From assembly GCA_002381565.1 (NCBI GenBank), contig DFWZ01000004.1:15349-60720 (forward strand): DNA of 45,372 nucleotides, read 5' to 3'. The stretch comes from Gallionella sp. UBA4121 (GTDB lineage: Bacteria; Pseudomonadota; Gammaproteobacteria; Burkholderiales; Gallionellaceae). The notes under the pieces are model-generated. The model made no database searches. It saw nothing but the letters and a program-made list of their open reading frames with translations, and was not told where the DNA came from. A program made the translations under genes and the position numbers. This document shows positions 33,575 through 41,866 of this stretch, one piece after another (position 1 is the first letter of the stretch; each line of letters opens with the position of its first letter).

Positions 33575-34264
33575 TCATCTCCTGATGCTTACCAGCATAT
33601 TCTTACTGTAGCGCTGAATATCCAAAGGTGCGTGCAGTACACCTGAATGGATGAGTGTGAAAATAGTGGATAAAACTTGCTGTTCGCTACTGCCGACAAA
33701 TTTTTCTACCAACTCAATAAATTTGATTTGCCCATGACTAACAACGATATCCGTGACTGAGCGCTGCAACTTCAGGTGCCGCTCGGAAATTTTATGCGGG
33801 ATAAAGCCGATGAACTCTTTGCAGCTTTCGATTTGCTGTTTGAATTTCTTTAAATCCAGTTCGGTGACTACACGATGAACAAAATTATTTCGCTCGCACC
33901 ATGATTTCTGGATTTGAATCTGCTTTTTTGAACGATCAGAATCAACATCTTCGGATACTTTAATCTCTCTGTATTCTTCCGTATGGTCTGCAAAAAGCAC
34001 CCACATATCGATAAAAGAACTCCCCTTCTCGCCGACCAATGTCAGCATTCGAACTGGCTGCTCGCAGAAATAGACAACATTCGGATCTGATTCAAGCAGC
34101 AACCAGTGTTCCCATTCCACATTGCTATAGAGCTTTACATCGCGCCCCAGTTTGGGGCTGTATACTTCCCAGTATTCACTCCCATAGCCGCCACGAGTCT
34201 GTTCCCAACAAGGGAGAGTATGGCGGATCGAATATTCGATTCCATTTTTAATAATGGTGTTCAT
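33575..34264 (-). CDS. tnsA: TnsA-like endonuclease
   Basis: The 229-residue protein has the TnsA nuclease fold in its first half: EWEHWLLLESDPNV near 50-63 supplies the acidic helix, Asp86 is in SFIDMWVLF and Glu100-Lys102 in YREIKVSE, giving an E-D-ExK set as in restriction enzymes. The second half (about 150-229) is a winged-helix-like part that would contact TnsC. TnsA cuts the 5' ends so that the element moves by cut-and-paste rather than replicatively; with both acids and Lys present, cut-and-paste is expected. It is the first gene of the operon; ribosome-binding site weak. Confidence 0.88.
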   Translation of the reverse strand: MNTIIKNGIEYSIRHTLPCWEQTRGGYGSEYWEVYSPKLGRDVKLYSNVEWEHWLLLESDPNVVYFCEQPVRMLTLVGEKGSSFIDMWVLFADHTEEYREIKVSEDVDSDRSKKQIQIQKSWCERNNFVHRVVTELDLKKFKQQIESCKEFIGFIPHKISERHLKLQRSVTDIVVSHGQIKFIELVEKFVGSSEQQVLSTIFTLIHSGVLHAPLDIQRYSKNMLVSIRR

Positions 34265-34542
34265 GTCATTTCTCTCATATCAAATCATGTAAAGCCAGTT
34301 GTCTGATAAATTGCATCAGTCATTTTTTGGGTACACATTCACCTTCGGAATCCCGAATTTCTGAAAATGTGGTTTGTGCTCTTGACTTAGTGGGATGAAA
34401 TGAAGAAAATGCTAGCGCCAACCAGCTGTGTAAATATTTTTCATTACATCGCGACCGAAGCCGAGTGAGCGTGAGCGAGCTCGGTTTTTTGTTTTTTACA
34501 TGATGCCTCCTGCTTTTACTTATTTAAATTACCAAGCTTCAA
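34265..34542. other. Region upstream of tnsA: putative transposon end, then orphan terminator
   Basis: On the reverse strand, reading inward, CATTTTCAGAAATTCGGGAT and GATTCCGAAGGTGAATGTG lie near 34369-34333 and resemble the left-end segment CATTTCGGAAGTAATTGTGG, so these may be TnsB sites. The promoter of tnsA should also be here. Further right the sequence becomes a forward-strand terminator. No gene is seen. Confidence 0.35.
34461..34497 (+). terminator. Forward-strand terminator without an obvious gene
   Basis: CCGAG at 34461-34465 pairs with CTCGG at 34480-34484 around a GC-rich loop, followed at once by TTTTTTGTTTTTT. No forward-strand gene ends just before it; tnsA lies there on the opposite strand. 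It may belong to a host gene that was cut off by the transposon. Confidence 0.55.
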
Positions 34543-34821
34543 TTACTTTCTTAATTCCTTCGGCATTTCCCGTGAGGCCTGTTTCCCTGCACTTGCTCGA
34601 CATTCAGCAAGCCATGCCGCAACATCAGAGGTCAACGCATATCGCCCGCGACGACCTTCAATAAAAAATACAGGCAGTAACAAGGTTTTTCTACTTAGCG
34701 ATTGTTTCATTGCGGCCATAGAGCTAAACCCGAGGGTATGGCTGAGTGTCTTTCCGCCAATTACCTCACCATAACGCTCTGAAAGCTCCTTTTGCAGTTT
34801 TATTTCCACCTCATTATTCAT
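34543..34821 (-). CDS. Small protein, probably DNA-binding, unrecognised
   Basis: The 92-residue protein has a good ribosome-binding site (GGAGAG at 34834-34829, reverse strand). The pattern of GGKTLSHTLGFSSMAAMKQSLSR followed by LLLPVFFIEGRRGRYALTSDVAAWL is that of small winged-helix/AlpA-like proteins found in betaproteobacterial accessory regions: an HTH then a GRRG turn and a closing helix. Its targets are unknown. It is divergent from the unknown gene at 34935, with about 110 bases between them, and might control it. Confidence 0.6.
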   Translation of the reverse strand: MNNEVEIKLQKELSERYGEVIGGKTLSHTLGFSSMAAMKQSLSRKTLLLPVFFIEGRRGRYALTSDVAAWLAECRASAGKQASREMPKELRK

Positions 34822-34934
34822 GTTCTCTCCAAGTAACTATACTTTGCGCATTGTTTCGTAATATTCCACTTGTGCGAAGCCCGGTCTGATAATATATTTT
34901 CGTTACTCATTTATGCAGATGCTTGCAAAACCAT

Positions 34935-35735
34935 ATGGAAATTAAAGCCCCAGCCGGCCGCCCAAAACGAAGCGACGTTGACCGATATCAGGCAATGGCA
35001 TGGTTTAACTCCATTGCCAGTGTGCTGGACGATTGGTCGCCTACTTCTTTGGAACGGATCATCCAACCGGAAAATATAAGTAAGAACATTGATGGGAAGT
35101 GGACTAGCAGTCGCGCATGGGATAAATATAAGATTGGAACTTGCCTACCGTCAGACACAATTCTGAAGAATGAAAAGTCTAGCGCCGTAATAGCCGCTGG
35201 AAAACACGTTGCAATATCTGCTGATGTGTACCGGCACCCTTTATGGATGGTGATGCGTACGCCCATCATGTCATTTGACGAGGTGATGCGGCTTATTCTG
35301 ACGCTCCCCCGTCCGGTTTCACACTTTTACATGGATTTGATTGATGACTTAAAGAATATCGATGAATCTTCTTTTTCGTCAAACATTAGTTTAGCAATAT
35401 GGATTGAGCGTAACGATTATTACAGTGCACTTGATCATTTGGCGGCACAATTGATGTTGCTTCATCTCGATATTTTCCGGCATATCGAATCTCTTCGAAT
35501 ATCAAGTGCTTACAATATTGAAAAGACCTTGGGCCCTATTGCAATATCGCCTTGGTTCGGACCATTTCATGAGGAAATGTTCGACTGGCTGGAAAAGAAC
35601 ATATGGGGAGATTTATTTGATAATTTTTATGACTGTGCGGAAAATTATGGCAGGCGTGGAGATGATTTGGCCAAGGGTTGGAGGAGGACAAAACCTCAAT
35701 GGCTTATTCGGAAGGCTGAAGAAGATGAAGAATAA
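34935..35735 (+). CDS. Unrecognised protein, 266 residues
   Basis: ATG at 34935 is preferred over an in-frame TTG at 34923. The start MEIKAPAGRPKRSDVDRYQAMAW has a basic arm and an AT-hook-like GRP, then the protein is helix-rich with many Trp and acidic residues and no signal peptide or membrane span. I do not recognise the family. It is more AT-rich than the restriction genes to the right. The divergent arrangement with the small DNA-binding protein suggests a regulated accessory function; a defence or regulatory role cannot be excluded. Confidence 0.6.
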   Translation: MEIKAPAGRPKRSDVDRYQAMAWFNSIASVLDDWSPTSLERIIQPENISKNIDGKWTSSRAWDKYKIGTCLPSDTILKNEKSSAVIAAGKHVAISADVYRHPLWMVMRTPIMSFDEVMRLILTLPRPVSHFYMDLIDDLKNIDESSFSSNISLAIWIERNDYYSALDHLAAQLMLLHLDIFRHIESLRISSAYNIEKTLGPIAISPWFGPFHEEMFDWLEKNIWGDLFDNFYDCAENYGRRGDDLAKGWRRTKPQWLIRKAEEDEE

Positions 35736-35989
35736 TCTTTTTTCCTACAGGATGCTGTAGGTTCTTAAAACATGAGTTGAATTCCGTTGTGCATCCCAGT
35801 TCCGCATCAGCAAGCCAAAAGACGTTTCAGATGTTGGGTTTTTCGACCTTTGCAGGCTGTGGCGGTTGCTGAAATGGCTGTTGTCTCGAATTTCTGGGAT
35901 GTCTGCTTCCAAGTTTATCGATCCGTCACTTTCGTCCCATTTTCGTCGAGCACGACTGTCAACTAAAGCGTGAAGAGCGAGTCAAACAC

Positions 35990-36709
35990 TTACTCCTTCC
36001 ACACCTCAGCTGTCAGCGGTAATTCGTTAAGTTCAGCGCGAGCCTCACGCCAGGTCGGGTAATGCTCCTCAAGAACTGCGATGAAACGATCACTATGCGT
36101 CGGCTCAATCAAATGGGCCATTTCATGGACGATGACGTACTCCAGCAAATCCTTGGGTTTTTTCACCAGCTCCGTATTTAGGCGAATGCTTCCCGCTGCG
36201 TGATTGCAGCTTCCCCACTTGGTTTTCATCCGTTGCAAAAAATAGCCGGTTACTTTCACCTTTAGCTTCCGCTCCCATTTGGCGATCAGAGGCGGCACGA
36301 CATCATGAAGCAGAGATTTGTGCCACTCGTGTATCACCTCTGCGCGCTTTTCGGCATCGCAGCCAGGACGCACGGACAGCGTGATGCGCTTGTGGTCGAG
36401 CAAAACGAACGGTTTGGCATCGTGGTATTTCACCGTCAACAGGTAACGCCGACCCCAGAGATGGTGACTTTCACGTTCGACGAACTGACGCGGTGTTTCC
36501 CGCGCCTGGTTATCCAGTTTTTTCTGCTGCGCCCGTATCCAGCTCAGTTTCGAGATCGCATAAGCGCGGGCGACCTCCAGACGTGTTCCGCTTGGTGCCA
36601 CGAGAGTCACCCGGCCTTCCGGTGGATGGACGGAGAGGTGGACGTTCTTGATGGCCTTCTGCGTTACCAGAATTGAAATTTCGCCAAGTTGTATCGTTTC
36701 GTTCATCAA
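35990..36709 (-). CDS. YgjP-like M48/SprT-type metallopeptidase
   Basis: The 239-residue protein has the zinc motif HEMAHL at about 194-199 (HExxH) preceded by the family block MKTKWGSCNHAAGSIRLNTELVKKP. This is the YgjP-like domain (DUF45) often encoded next to type I restriction systems. Whether it processes the restriction proteins is not known. It overlaps the end of hsdR (two ATG codons at 36709 and 36706), so it is translated with the operon, and is its last gene. Confidence 0.85.
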   Translation of the reverse strand: MMNETIQLGEISILVTQKAIKNVHLSVHPPEGRVTLVAPSGTRLEVARAYAISKLSWIRAQQKKLDNQARETPRQFVERESHHLWGRRYLLTVKYHDAKPFVLLDHKRITLSVRPGCDAEKRAEVIHEWHKSLLHDVVPPLIAKWERKLKVKVTGYFLQRMKTKWGSCNHAAGSIRLNTELVKKPKDLLEYVIVHEMAHLIEPTHSDRFIAVLEEHYPTWREARAELNELPLTAEVWKE

Positions 36710-39700
36710 TAGCCTGGCTGATTCTTGATAATCTCGAAAATTGCCTTCGTCGCTTCACGGTCACGCGCCATGACGGGAAACAATGCGTTCATCACTTGAA
36801 TGCCACGGGGACCGTCGATGTCGCCCTTCCATCCCGCCGGCGCGTGCTCGCGCATCGCCTGGTCGAGTTCGAGTGCGAGCTCCGCTTTTACGTCATCATC
36901 TGCCGGGCACTGAAAGGTCGTAGAAGGAATGCTGGCGAGGTTGTTAAAGAGCACGATGGCTTCCGGTTTGCCGTGAATAACAGCAGGCACACCTGGGCCG
37001 GGTTCCTTCCGCGCCATACGTTTCACAAGTTCTTCGGCCTTCTTCAGAAATGCCTCATAGGCAGCGGCGTCAGTTCGGCTTTGCTTGATTAGGTCCTCCA
37101 GCAGCTTCGACATCTCCGCATAAAACCTCGGATCGGTCAGCTGGTCGCGGATGATCGTCTTACGGACGTTGTTGATGATACCCTCGGCGATGGCGTTCTT
37201 CGAGAGTTTGCCCTTCTCGTTCAGCTTTCGGGCAATGGCATCATGAATGCCGGTCTCGATGATCAGTTCCGTGAGCGAGAGCGAATTGAGATTGCCCACA
37301 TCCGCCGCTGGATCGGCCTGGACATAGGTGTTGAGCAGGCGCCGCATATCGGCCTCGAAGGGCTTGATGTCCAGCTCCTCGCCCGAGTGCTTCTTGATGG
37401 CGGCGCGAGTGTCGCCGTAAAACTCCACCTCCTTCTGCAACGCAGCGGCCTCCGCATCGGAGTATCCCGCTTCGGTTAGGTCTTGCGCGATGTCGGCATA
37501 AGCACGCACGAAGCTGGCCACGGACTTGTAAAACGTGATGCGCAATGGCTCCGTGTCCGTCAGCGCCTGAGGATTGGCCGCGTCGCCGCAGAAGTAATGG
37601 AGGAATTGCTCCATCTCACGCGGTAGCGACACCGGCTCGCACAGGTAGCGGAGCGCCTCGCGGGCGGCATCGAGTTGTTTCTTGCCTTCTTTGAGCCAGT
37701 CCTTCAGCTGAACGTTGTTGGTGCCACCGTTGCCCTGATCAATGTCCAGCTCGTCGGAGCTATAGACCGCGATGGCCTCCTGCACGTCATCAAACAGCTT
37801 CTTGAAGTCCACGATGTGGCCGTAGTCCTTGTCGTCACCGTCGAGCCGGTTGGTGCGGCAGATGGCCTGGAAGAGGTTGTGATCGTGCAGCTCGTTATCG
37901 AGATAGATGTAGGAGCAGCTCGGCGCGTCGAAGCCGGTCAGGAGCTTGCTCACCACGATCAGCAACTTCATGTTGGCGGGTTCTTCGATGAAGCGGCGCT
38001 TGGCTTCGTCCTCGTAGGCTTTGGTTGTCTGGCCGCTCTTCAGGACGTGCTTCGTGTAGGTGTCGAACTTGTAGCGTTCGTCGCTGTTGGCCGGTTCGCG
38101 TGAGATGGCGTTGTGGTTCGGCTCGAACGAGGTGATGACGCCGCAATACTCGCCGAAGGGTTTGTTCTGGAAGATGCGGTAATAGTGGCAGGCGTCGTAG
38201 ATGTTCGCGGCCACGAGAATGGCGGTGCCCCGGTCGTCGTTCAGGCGCGGCTTCGTGTCGAAATCGTGGATGATGCTGGCGGCAATGCGTGCCTTGCGCT
38301 CTTCGGCGCTCATCAGCTCCTTCATCGTGGCCCAGCGTTTGCGGATGATGGCTTTCTGAAAATTGTTCAGCGTCTTGGTCTTCCGCGCAAAGTAGTCCTC
38401 GATATCTTTCGGTGAGGTGAGGCGCTGAGGCACGTCGCGAGCCTCGTATTTCAAATCGAGCACCACCTTGTCGGCCACAGCCTCGTGGAACTTGTAGGTG
38501 TGGATGTAGGTGCCGAAAATATCCTGCGTCCTCAGTTTGGCCGCGTCCTTCTTGAGCAGCGGCGTGCCGGTGAAGCCGATGAAGAGCGCGTTCTCCAGCC
38601 AGCGCTTCATCTGTTTGTTCATGTCGCCGCCCTGAGTGCGGTGGCATTCATCCACGAACACGTAGAAGCGGCCATGCACATGCGGAGGCTCGCCTTTGAG
38701 GTCCTCGGGATCAAACTTGTGGATGAGCGCGCACAGCAGCCGGGGCGCGGTGGCGCCCAGCTTGGCGACAAACTCCGCCCGGTTCAGGATGCGGGGCGAT
38801 GGCGAGTTCTCGCCGATGACACCGGCGTTCTTCATCACGCCCTCGATTTGCTTGTCCAGTTCGTCGCGGTCGGTAACAACGAGAATGCGAGCCTCGGGAT
38901 CGTGTTCCAGCAGCCATTTGGCGAGCAGCACCATGAGGATGCTCTTGCCGCTGCCCTGCGTGTGCCAGATCACGCCGCCCTCGCGCTTGCGGATGCGTTC
39001 CTGCGCTGCCTTCACGCCCGCGAACTGATGCGGACGCGGCACTTTCTTGATGCCGTTATCGAAGATGATGAAGTTGCGGATCAGATCGAGCAGGCGGGAT
39101 TTCTCGCACATCTCGCCGAGCGGACGGTCCAGCAAGGCGCCGGCGGTGAGCGCGGCGGTGAGCGCCGATTTCCACTCCACGAAGAACTCCTCCTTGGTGG
39201 TCACGGTGCCGTAGCGCAGCCCTTGCGAATCGCTGCCCGCGAAGACCAATTGCACTGTGGCAAAGAAGCTCTTGTTGAAAATCTCCTCCTGATTGGTGAT
39301 CAGCTGGCGCACGCCATCCCCGATCTCGACCGAACTGCGCTTTAACTCGATGACGCCGACAGCGATGCCATTGAGGTAAATCACCAGGTCGGGACGCCGC
39401 TCATAGCCGCCGCGCAAGGTAACTTCCTCGGCGAGGGCAAAGTCGTTCATCGAAGGGTGCTCCCAATCCACCAGATGCACCTGATCGTTCGGTTGTCCGG
39501 CGGCGATCTGCACCGACACGCCGTAACGCAGCAGTTGGTAGGTGCGCAGGTTGGCCTGATACAGCGTGATGCCGGTGGCGTCCACAGCGGCCATCAGCTT
39601 TTGCAGCGCGGCGGAAATGTGTGCCTCGGAGTAGCCGCGCCGCTTCAGGTTCGCCCGGAGTAAATTTGCCTCGACGCAGCGGTTGGCTATTCCTTCGCTT

Positions 39701-39819
39701 GGGCGCTTGCTCCACTCGCCAAGGTAATCGTAGCCGAGACAATCGGGCCGGGCCTTGTCCGTGAACAGGGCGATGACGCGGTTCTGTGTTTTGCGTTCGG
39801 AGCGAGGTTGTTCAGACAT
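36706..39819 (-). CDS. hsdR: Type I restriction enzyme R subunit
   Basis: The frame opens at 39918, but the family-like start MSEQPRSERKTQNRVIALF begins at 39819; MKTAT at 39834 is an alternative. The protein of about 1,037 residues has the nuclease motif in RPDLVIYLNGIAVGVIELKRS (D-ExK), then a superfamily 2 helicase with HTQGSGKSI (Walker A) and VDECHRTQGG (DEAD-like) and TGFDAPSCSYIYLDNEL near motif V. A helical C-terminus for HsdM contact follows. It translocates DNA and cuts unmethylated targets. All key residues are present, so it should be active. GC content is like that of hsdM but unlike the AT-rich transposon. Confidence 0.93.
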   Translation of the reverse strand: MSEQPRSERKTQNRVIALFTDKARPDCLGYDYLGEWSKRPSEGIANRCVEANLLRANLKRRGYSEAHISAALQKLMAAVDATGITLYQANLRTYQLLRYGVSVQIAAGQPNDQVHLVDWEHPSMNDFALAEEVTLRGGYERRPDLVIYLNGIAVGVIELKRSSVEIGDGVRQLITNQEEIFNKSFFATVQLVFAGSDSQGLRYGTVTTKEEFFVEWKSALTAALTAGALLDRPLGEMCEKSRLLDLIRNFIIFDNGIKKVPRPHQFAGVKAAQERIRKREGGVIWHTQGSGKSILMVLLAKWLLEHDPEARILVVTDRDELDKQIEGVMKNAGVIGENSPSPRILNRAEFVAKLGATAPRLLCALIHKFDPEDLKGEPPHVHGRFYVFVDECHRTQGGDMNKQMKRWLENALFIGFTGTPLLKKDAAKLRTQDIFGTYIHTYKFHEAVADKVVLDLKYEARDVPQRLTSPKDIEDYFARKTKTLNNFQKAIIRKRWATMKELMSAEERKARIAASIIHDFDTKPRLNDDRGTAILVAANIYDACHYYRIFQNKPFGEYCGVITSFEPNHNAISREPANSDERYKFDTYTKHVLKSGQTTKAYEDEAKRRFIEEPANMKLLIVVSKLLTGFDAPSCSYIYLDNELHDHNLFQAICRTNRLDGDDKDYGHIVDFKKLFDDVQEAIAVYSSDELDIDQGNGGTNNVQLKDWLKEGKKQLDAAREALRYLCEPVSLPREMEQFLHYFCGDAANPQALTDTEPLRITFYKSVASFVRAYADIAQDLTEAGYSDAEAAALQKEVEFYGDTRAAIKKHSGEELDIKPFEADMRRLLNTYVQADPAADVGNLNSLSLTELIIETGIHDAIARKLNEKGKLSKNAIAEGIINNVRKTIIRDQLTDPRFYAEMSKLLEDLIKQSRTDAAAYEAFLKKAEELVKRMARKEPGPGVPAVIHGKPEAIVLFNNLASIPSTTFQCPADDDVKAELALELDQAMREHAPAGWKGDIDGPRGIQVMNALFPVMARDREATKAIFEIIKNQPGY

Positions 39820-39940
39820 GGTGGCTGTTTTCATCGTTATTGTGGTCACACTATTTCTTCTCATACATTCATCAATCGGGGCTTCCCAATCAGTTGCTCC
39901 TGTATCTGGTGGTTGCATTCCGACTGATCAATGCAATTCA

Positions 39941-41866
39941 TCACAATTCTTCGTACACATCCAAGTCTAAGATTTCACCTTCACTTCGCATCCATGTCTC
40001 ACCTGTCGCTGGGATTGCAGCTTGAGACGGTGCCATTGCCAATACTTTTCTTAACTCAATCTTCAGAATTTCTTTTCGTCCCAAGAAGAACGCCATGAAT
40101 TCCTTAAACTCATATCCTACTTCGGGTGGGAAATAATTGACCCGAACAAAGGCTTCCCGCTCGGCATCATTCATCTTTTCGAGCCAAGTCGGCAGCGGAG
40201 TCGCGTTCTTACTGATATTCCTACGGTCATTGAGCAGTTGCAGGTTGGATACACAATCACGCATTGAATACCAGTCTTGCCATTGATCTGTTGAGATACC
40301 CATTTCAGCCAGATTCTTATCCGTAAATCCAGAATAAGGATGGATGTGATCCTGATGAAATACCGTGTCCGTGTAACGCAATTGCGGATATAGCAGTGTA
40401 AGCACGAAGAATGATGCCGGCCCTTTTGTATGCGAAAGGAATCGATCCAGATCGACCTCTGTTACGGCCAGCGTCTTTTGTTGCGGCAACTCGATTCTAA
40501 GTATTTCATCAAATGTGAGACTGGAGTATCGCCCCTTGTGAGTGACCCGCCCGCCATCTGACTTTACCTCGATTCGGAAAGCATTCCGCAAAGTGCTGAT
40601 AAGCTGATCTTGTGAGCTTCCAAAAATCCCATTCAGCAATGCGTGAAGTAGATATTTCCGCAACGCATCCTTTGATGTGTCAGTACGATCACCGCCTTTA
40701 TAGATGTAATAGGCAATGATTACCGTCGCATTTTGTGAGGTCAATAATTCGCCGCTAAATCCAAATTCCACCAACATATCCACCGTCTGCTTGACGGCTT
40801 CGGCGATCAAAGGCCATTCATCCCGAATTTTCTGGACATTCTCGGATTGAAATGAATTTACCTTATAGACAACAGGAGCGTCGCTTAGCACCAGGCAGCA
40901 GCGCATCAGGAACTCGTTTCCAAAATTAAACTTATCACCCTTGGCATTGATAGTTTTCAGCAGATCCTCAATCCTCTCCCGCCCGTTGTCCCATGTCGCC
41001 ACGATGGTCGAGAACAGTAGGTCGGTCTTGCTTAGCACAGTCCCACCGCTGTTAACCCTGACGAATATTTTCAAGATATCTTCAAGATCATCTTTGGCAA
41101 CCTCGAAGTAATTGATCAACTCATCGGTGTGCAGCCGCCGGTGCAGTATTTCGAGAGCACGCCTAACCAATCGTTTTTTCTCGATCAAGGCATTCCGCTG
41201 CAATTCAGTAGTACAACGAGAACCGAATCCTTCAATAATCCGGTCGAATTCAGGATCATCATGCCAGGTAAGAACATCACCCACCTTTATCCAGAACATG
41301 GGTTCATCACGAAGGAAGCGGCCTTCCTCGTCATTCACTCGGCGGGAAGCATTGGTTGCAAAGCTCTCGTCGGTCAGGAAGCGGAACTCGAAATTGAGCT
41401 CCTCCAACTCCTCAATGCGATCTTCTGAGTTGATGATGTAGGGCAAGGACAGCAGGTTAAGATAAAGGATCGTCTTTTCGTAAGCTGCATTATTCGTTCG
41501 ACGTTTATAAGGGGCCTTCTCGGTGTGAGTCCCCATCAGTCCAATGAACATCGAACTCAGTCGCTGCTGACCATCTAGTACGCCAATAATCTCTGCGTGT
41601 GTGAAGGCACTATTCTTGCGTTTGTTATAGGGATCACGCTCGTCATATTCCGCCAGAAATTCATAAAAAACATAGCTGGCAGCCTTTTTCCGATGCAACT
41701 TCCAAAATAGAAATGTACCGAATGGATAGTTCCGCATCAAAGAATCGAAAAGAACCTCGATCTGGTGCTTGCCCCACACAAACTTCCTTTGTAGAGCGGG
41801 AAGGAAAATCTTTTTTTGCTCTATCTCTGCGATTACCTTTGCAATCGTGTTTTTCTTGTAGCTCAT
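39941..41866 (-). CDS. DUF262/HNH-type (GmrSD-like) protein inside the hsd operon
   Basis: The 641-residue protein opens with a DUF262 domain (IFLPALQRKFVWGKHQIEVL near 18-37; GVLDGQQRLSSM near 101-112, the nucleotide-handling motif) and ends with an HNH/DUF1524-like part (FHQDHIHPYSGF near 527 and NLQLLNDRRNISKNATPLP near 569-587). This is the arrangement of GmrSD-type modification-dependent restriction enzymes. Here it is wedged between hsdS and hsdR, overlapping hsdS by 4 bases. It may be an added defence layer against modified phage DNA, or a regulator of the R subunit. Its base composition is more AT-rich than hsdR and hsdM, which suggests separate acquisition. Confidence 0.82.
   Translation of the reverse strand: MSYKKNTIAKVIAEIEQKKIFLPALQRKFVWGKHQIEVLFDSLMRNYPFGTFLFWKLHRKKAASYVFYEFLAEYDERDPYNKRKNSAFTHAEIIGVLDGQQRLSSMFIGLMGTHTEKAPYKRRTNNAAYEKTILYLNLLSLPYIINSEDRIEELEELNFEFRFLTDESFATNASRRVNDEEGRFLRDEPMFWIKVGDVLTWHDDPEFDRIIEGFGSRCTTELQRNALIEKKRLVRRALEILHRRLHTDELINYFEVAKDDLEDILKIFVRVNSGGTVLSKTDLLFSTIVATWDNGRERIEDLLKTINAKGDKFNFGNEFLMRCCLVLSDAPVVYKVNSFQSENVQKIRDEWPLIAEAVKQTVDMLVEFGFSGELLTSQNATVIIAYYIYKGGDRTDTSKDALRKYLLHALLNGIFGSSQDQLISTLRNAFRIEVKSDGGRVTHKGRYSSLTFDEILRIELPQQKTLAVTEVDLDRFLSHTKGPASFFVLTLLYPQLRYTDTVFHQDHIHPYSGFTDKNLAEMGISTDQWQDWYSMRDCVSNLQLLNDRRNISKNATPLPTWLEKMNDAEREAFVRVNYFPPEVGYEFKEFMAFFLGRKEILKIELRKVLAMAPSQAAIPATGETWMRSEGEILDLDVYEEL

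Larger units (their letters stand above)
29044..34440. mobile_element. Tn7-like transposon, compact, without cargo on the tniQ side (ends approximate)
   Basis: Four overlapping reverse-strand genes in the order tnsA-tnsB-tnsC-tniQ make up the core of a Tn7-like element. The tniQ side lies within about 130 bases of dif; the tnsA side ends somewhere after 34264. There is no tnsE, no second tniQ, no Cas genes and no CRISPR array. The ends are not resolved: classic TGT...ACA termini with a 5-base duplication were searched for by eye on both sides and not found, so the coordinates are estimates. If the element extends to the right beyond 34500, the two unknown genes or even the restriction operon could be cargo. 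Confidence 0.65.

Noticed and set aside
29139..34264. CRISPR-associated transposon
   Set aside because: No Cas genes or repeat array in the window, and the TniQ is of the long TnsD-like type.
28994..34500. Transposon termini at TGTAAAA (29003) and its mirror near 34500
   Set aside because: Both start TGTAAAA on their inward strands, but the adjoining five bases (TATTA and TGATG) do not match, and the left one would lie inside the dif arm.
34441..34500. tRNA or other stable RNA upstream of the unknown pair
   Set aside because: The GC-rich dyad followed by a T-run is fully explained as a terminator; no cloverleaf can be drawn.
37243..39345. Long forward-strand open frames opposite hsdR (for example 38485-39345)
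   Set aside because: They lie opposite a well-supported GC-rich gene, have repetitive Val/Glu/Leu-rich translations and no family motif; they are mirror frames of hsdR.
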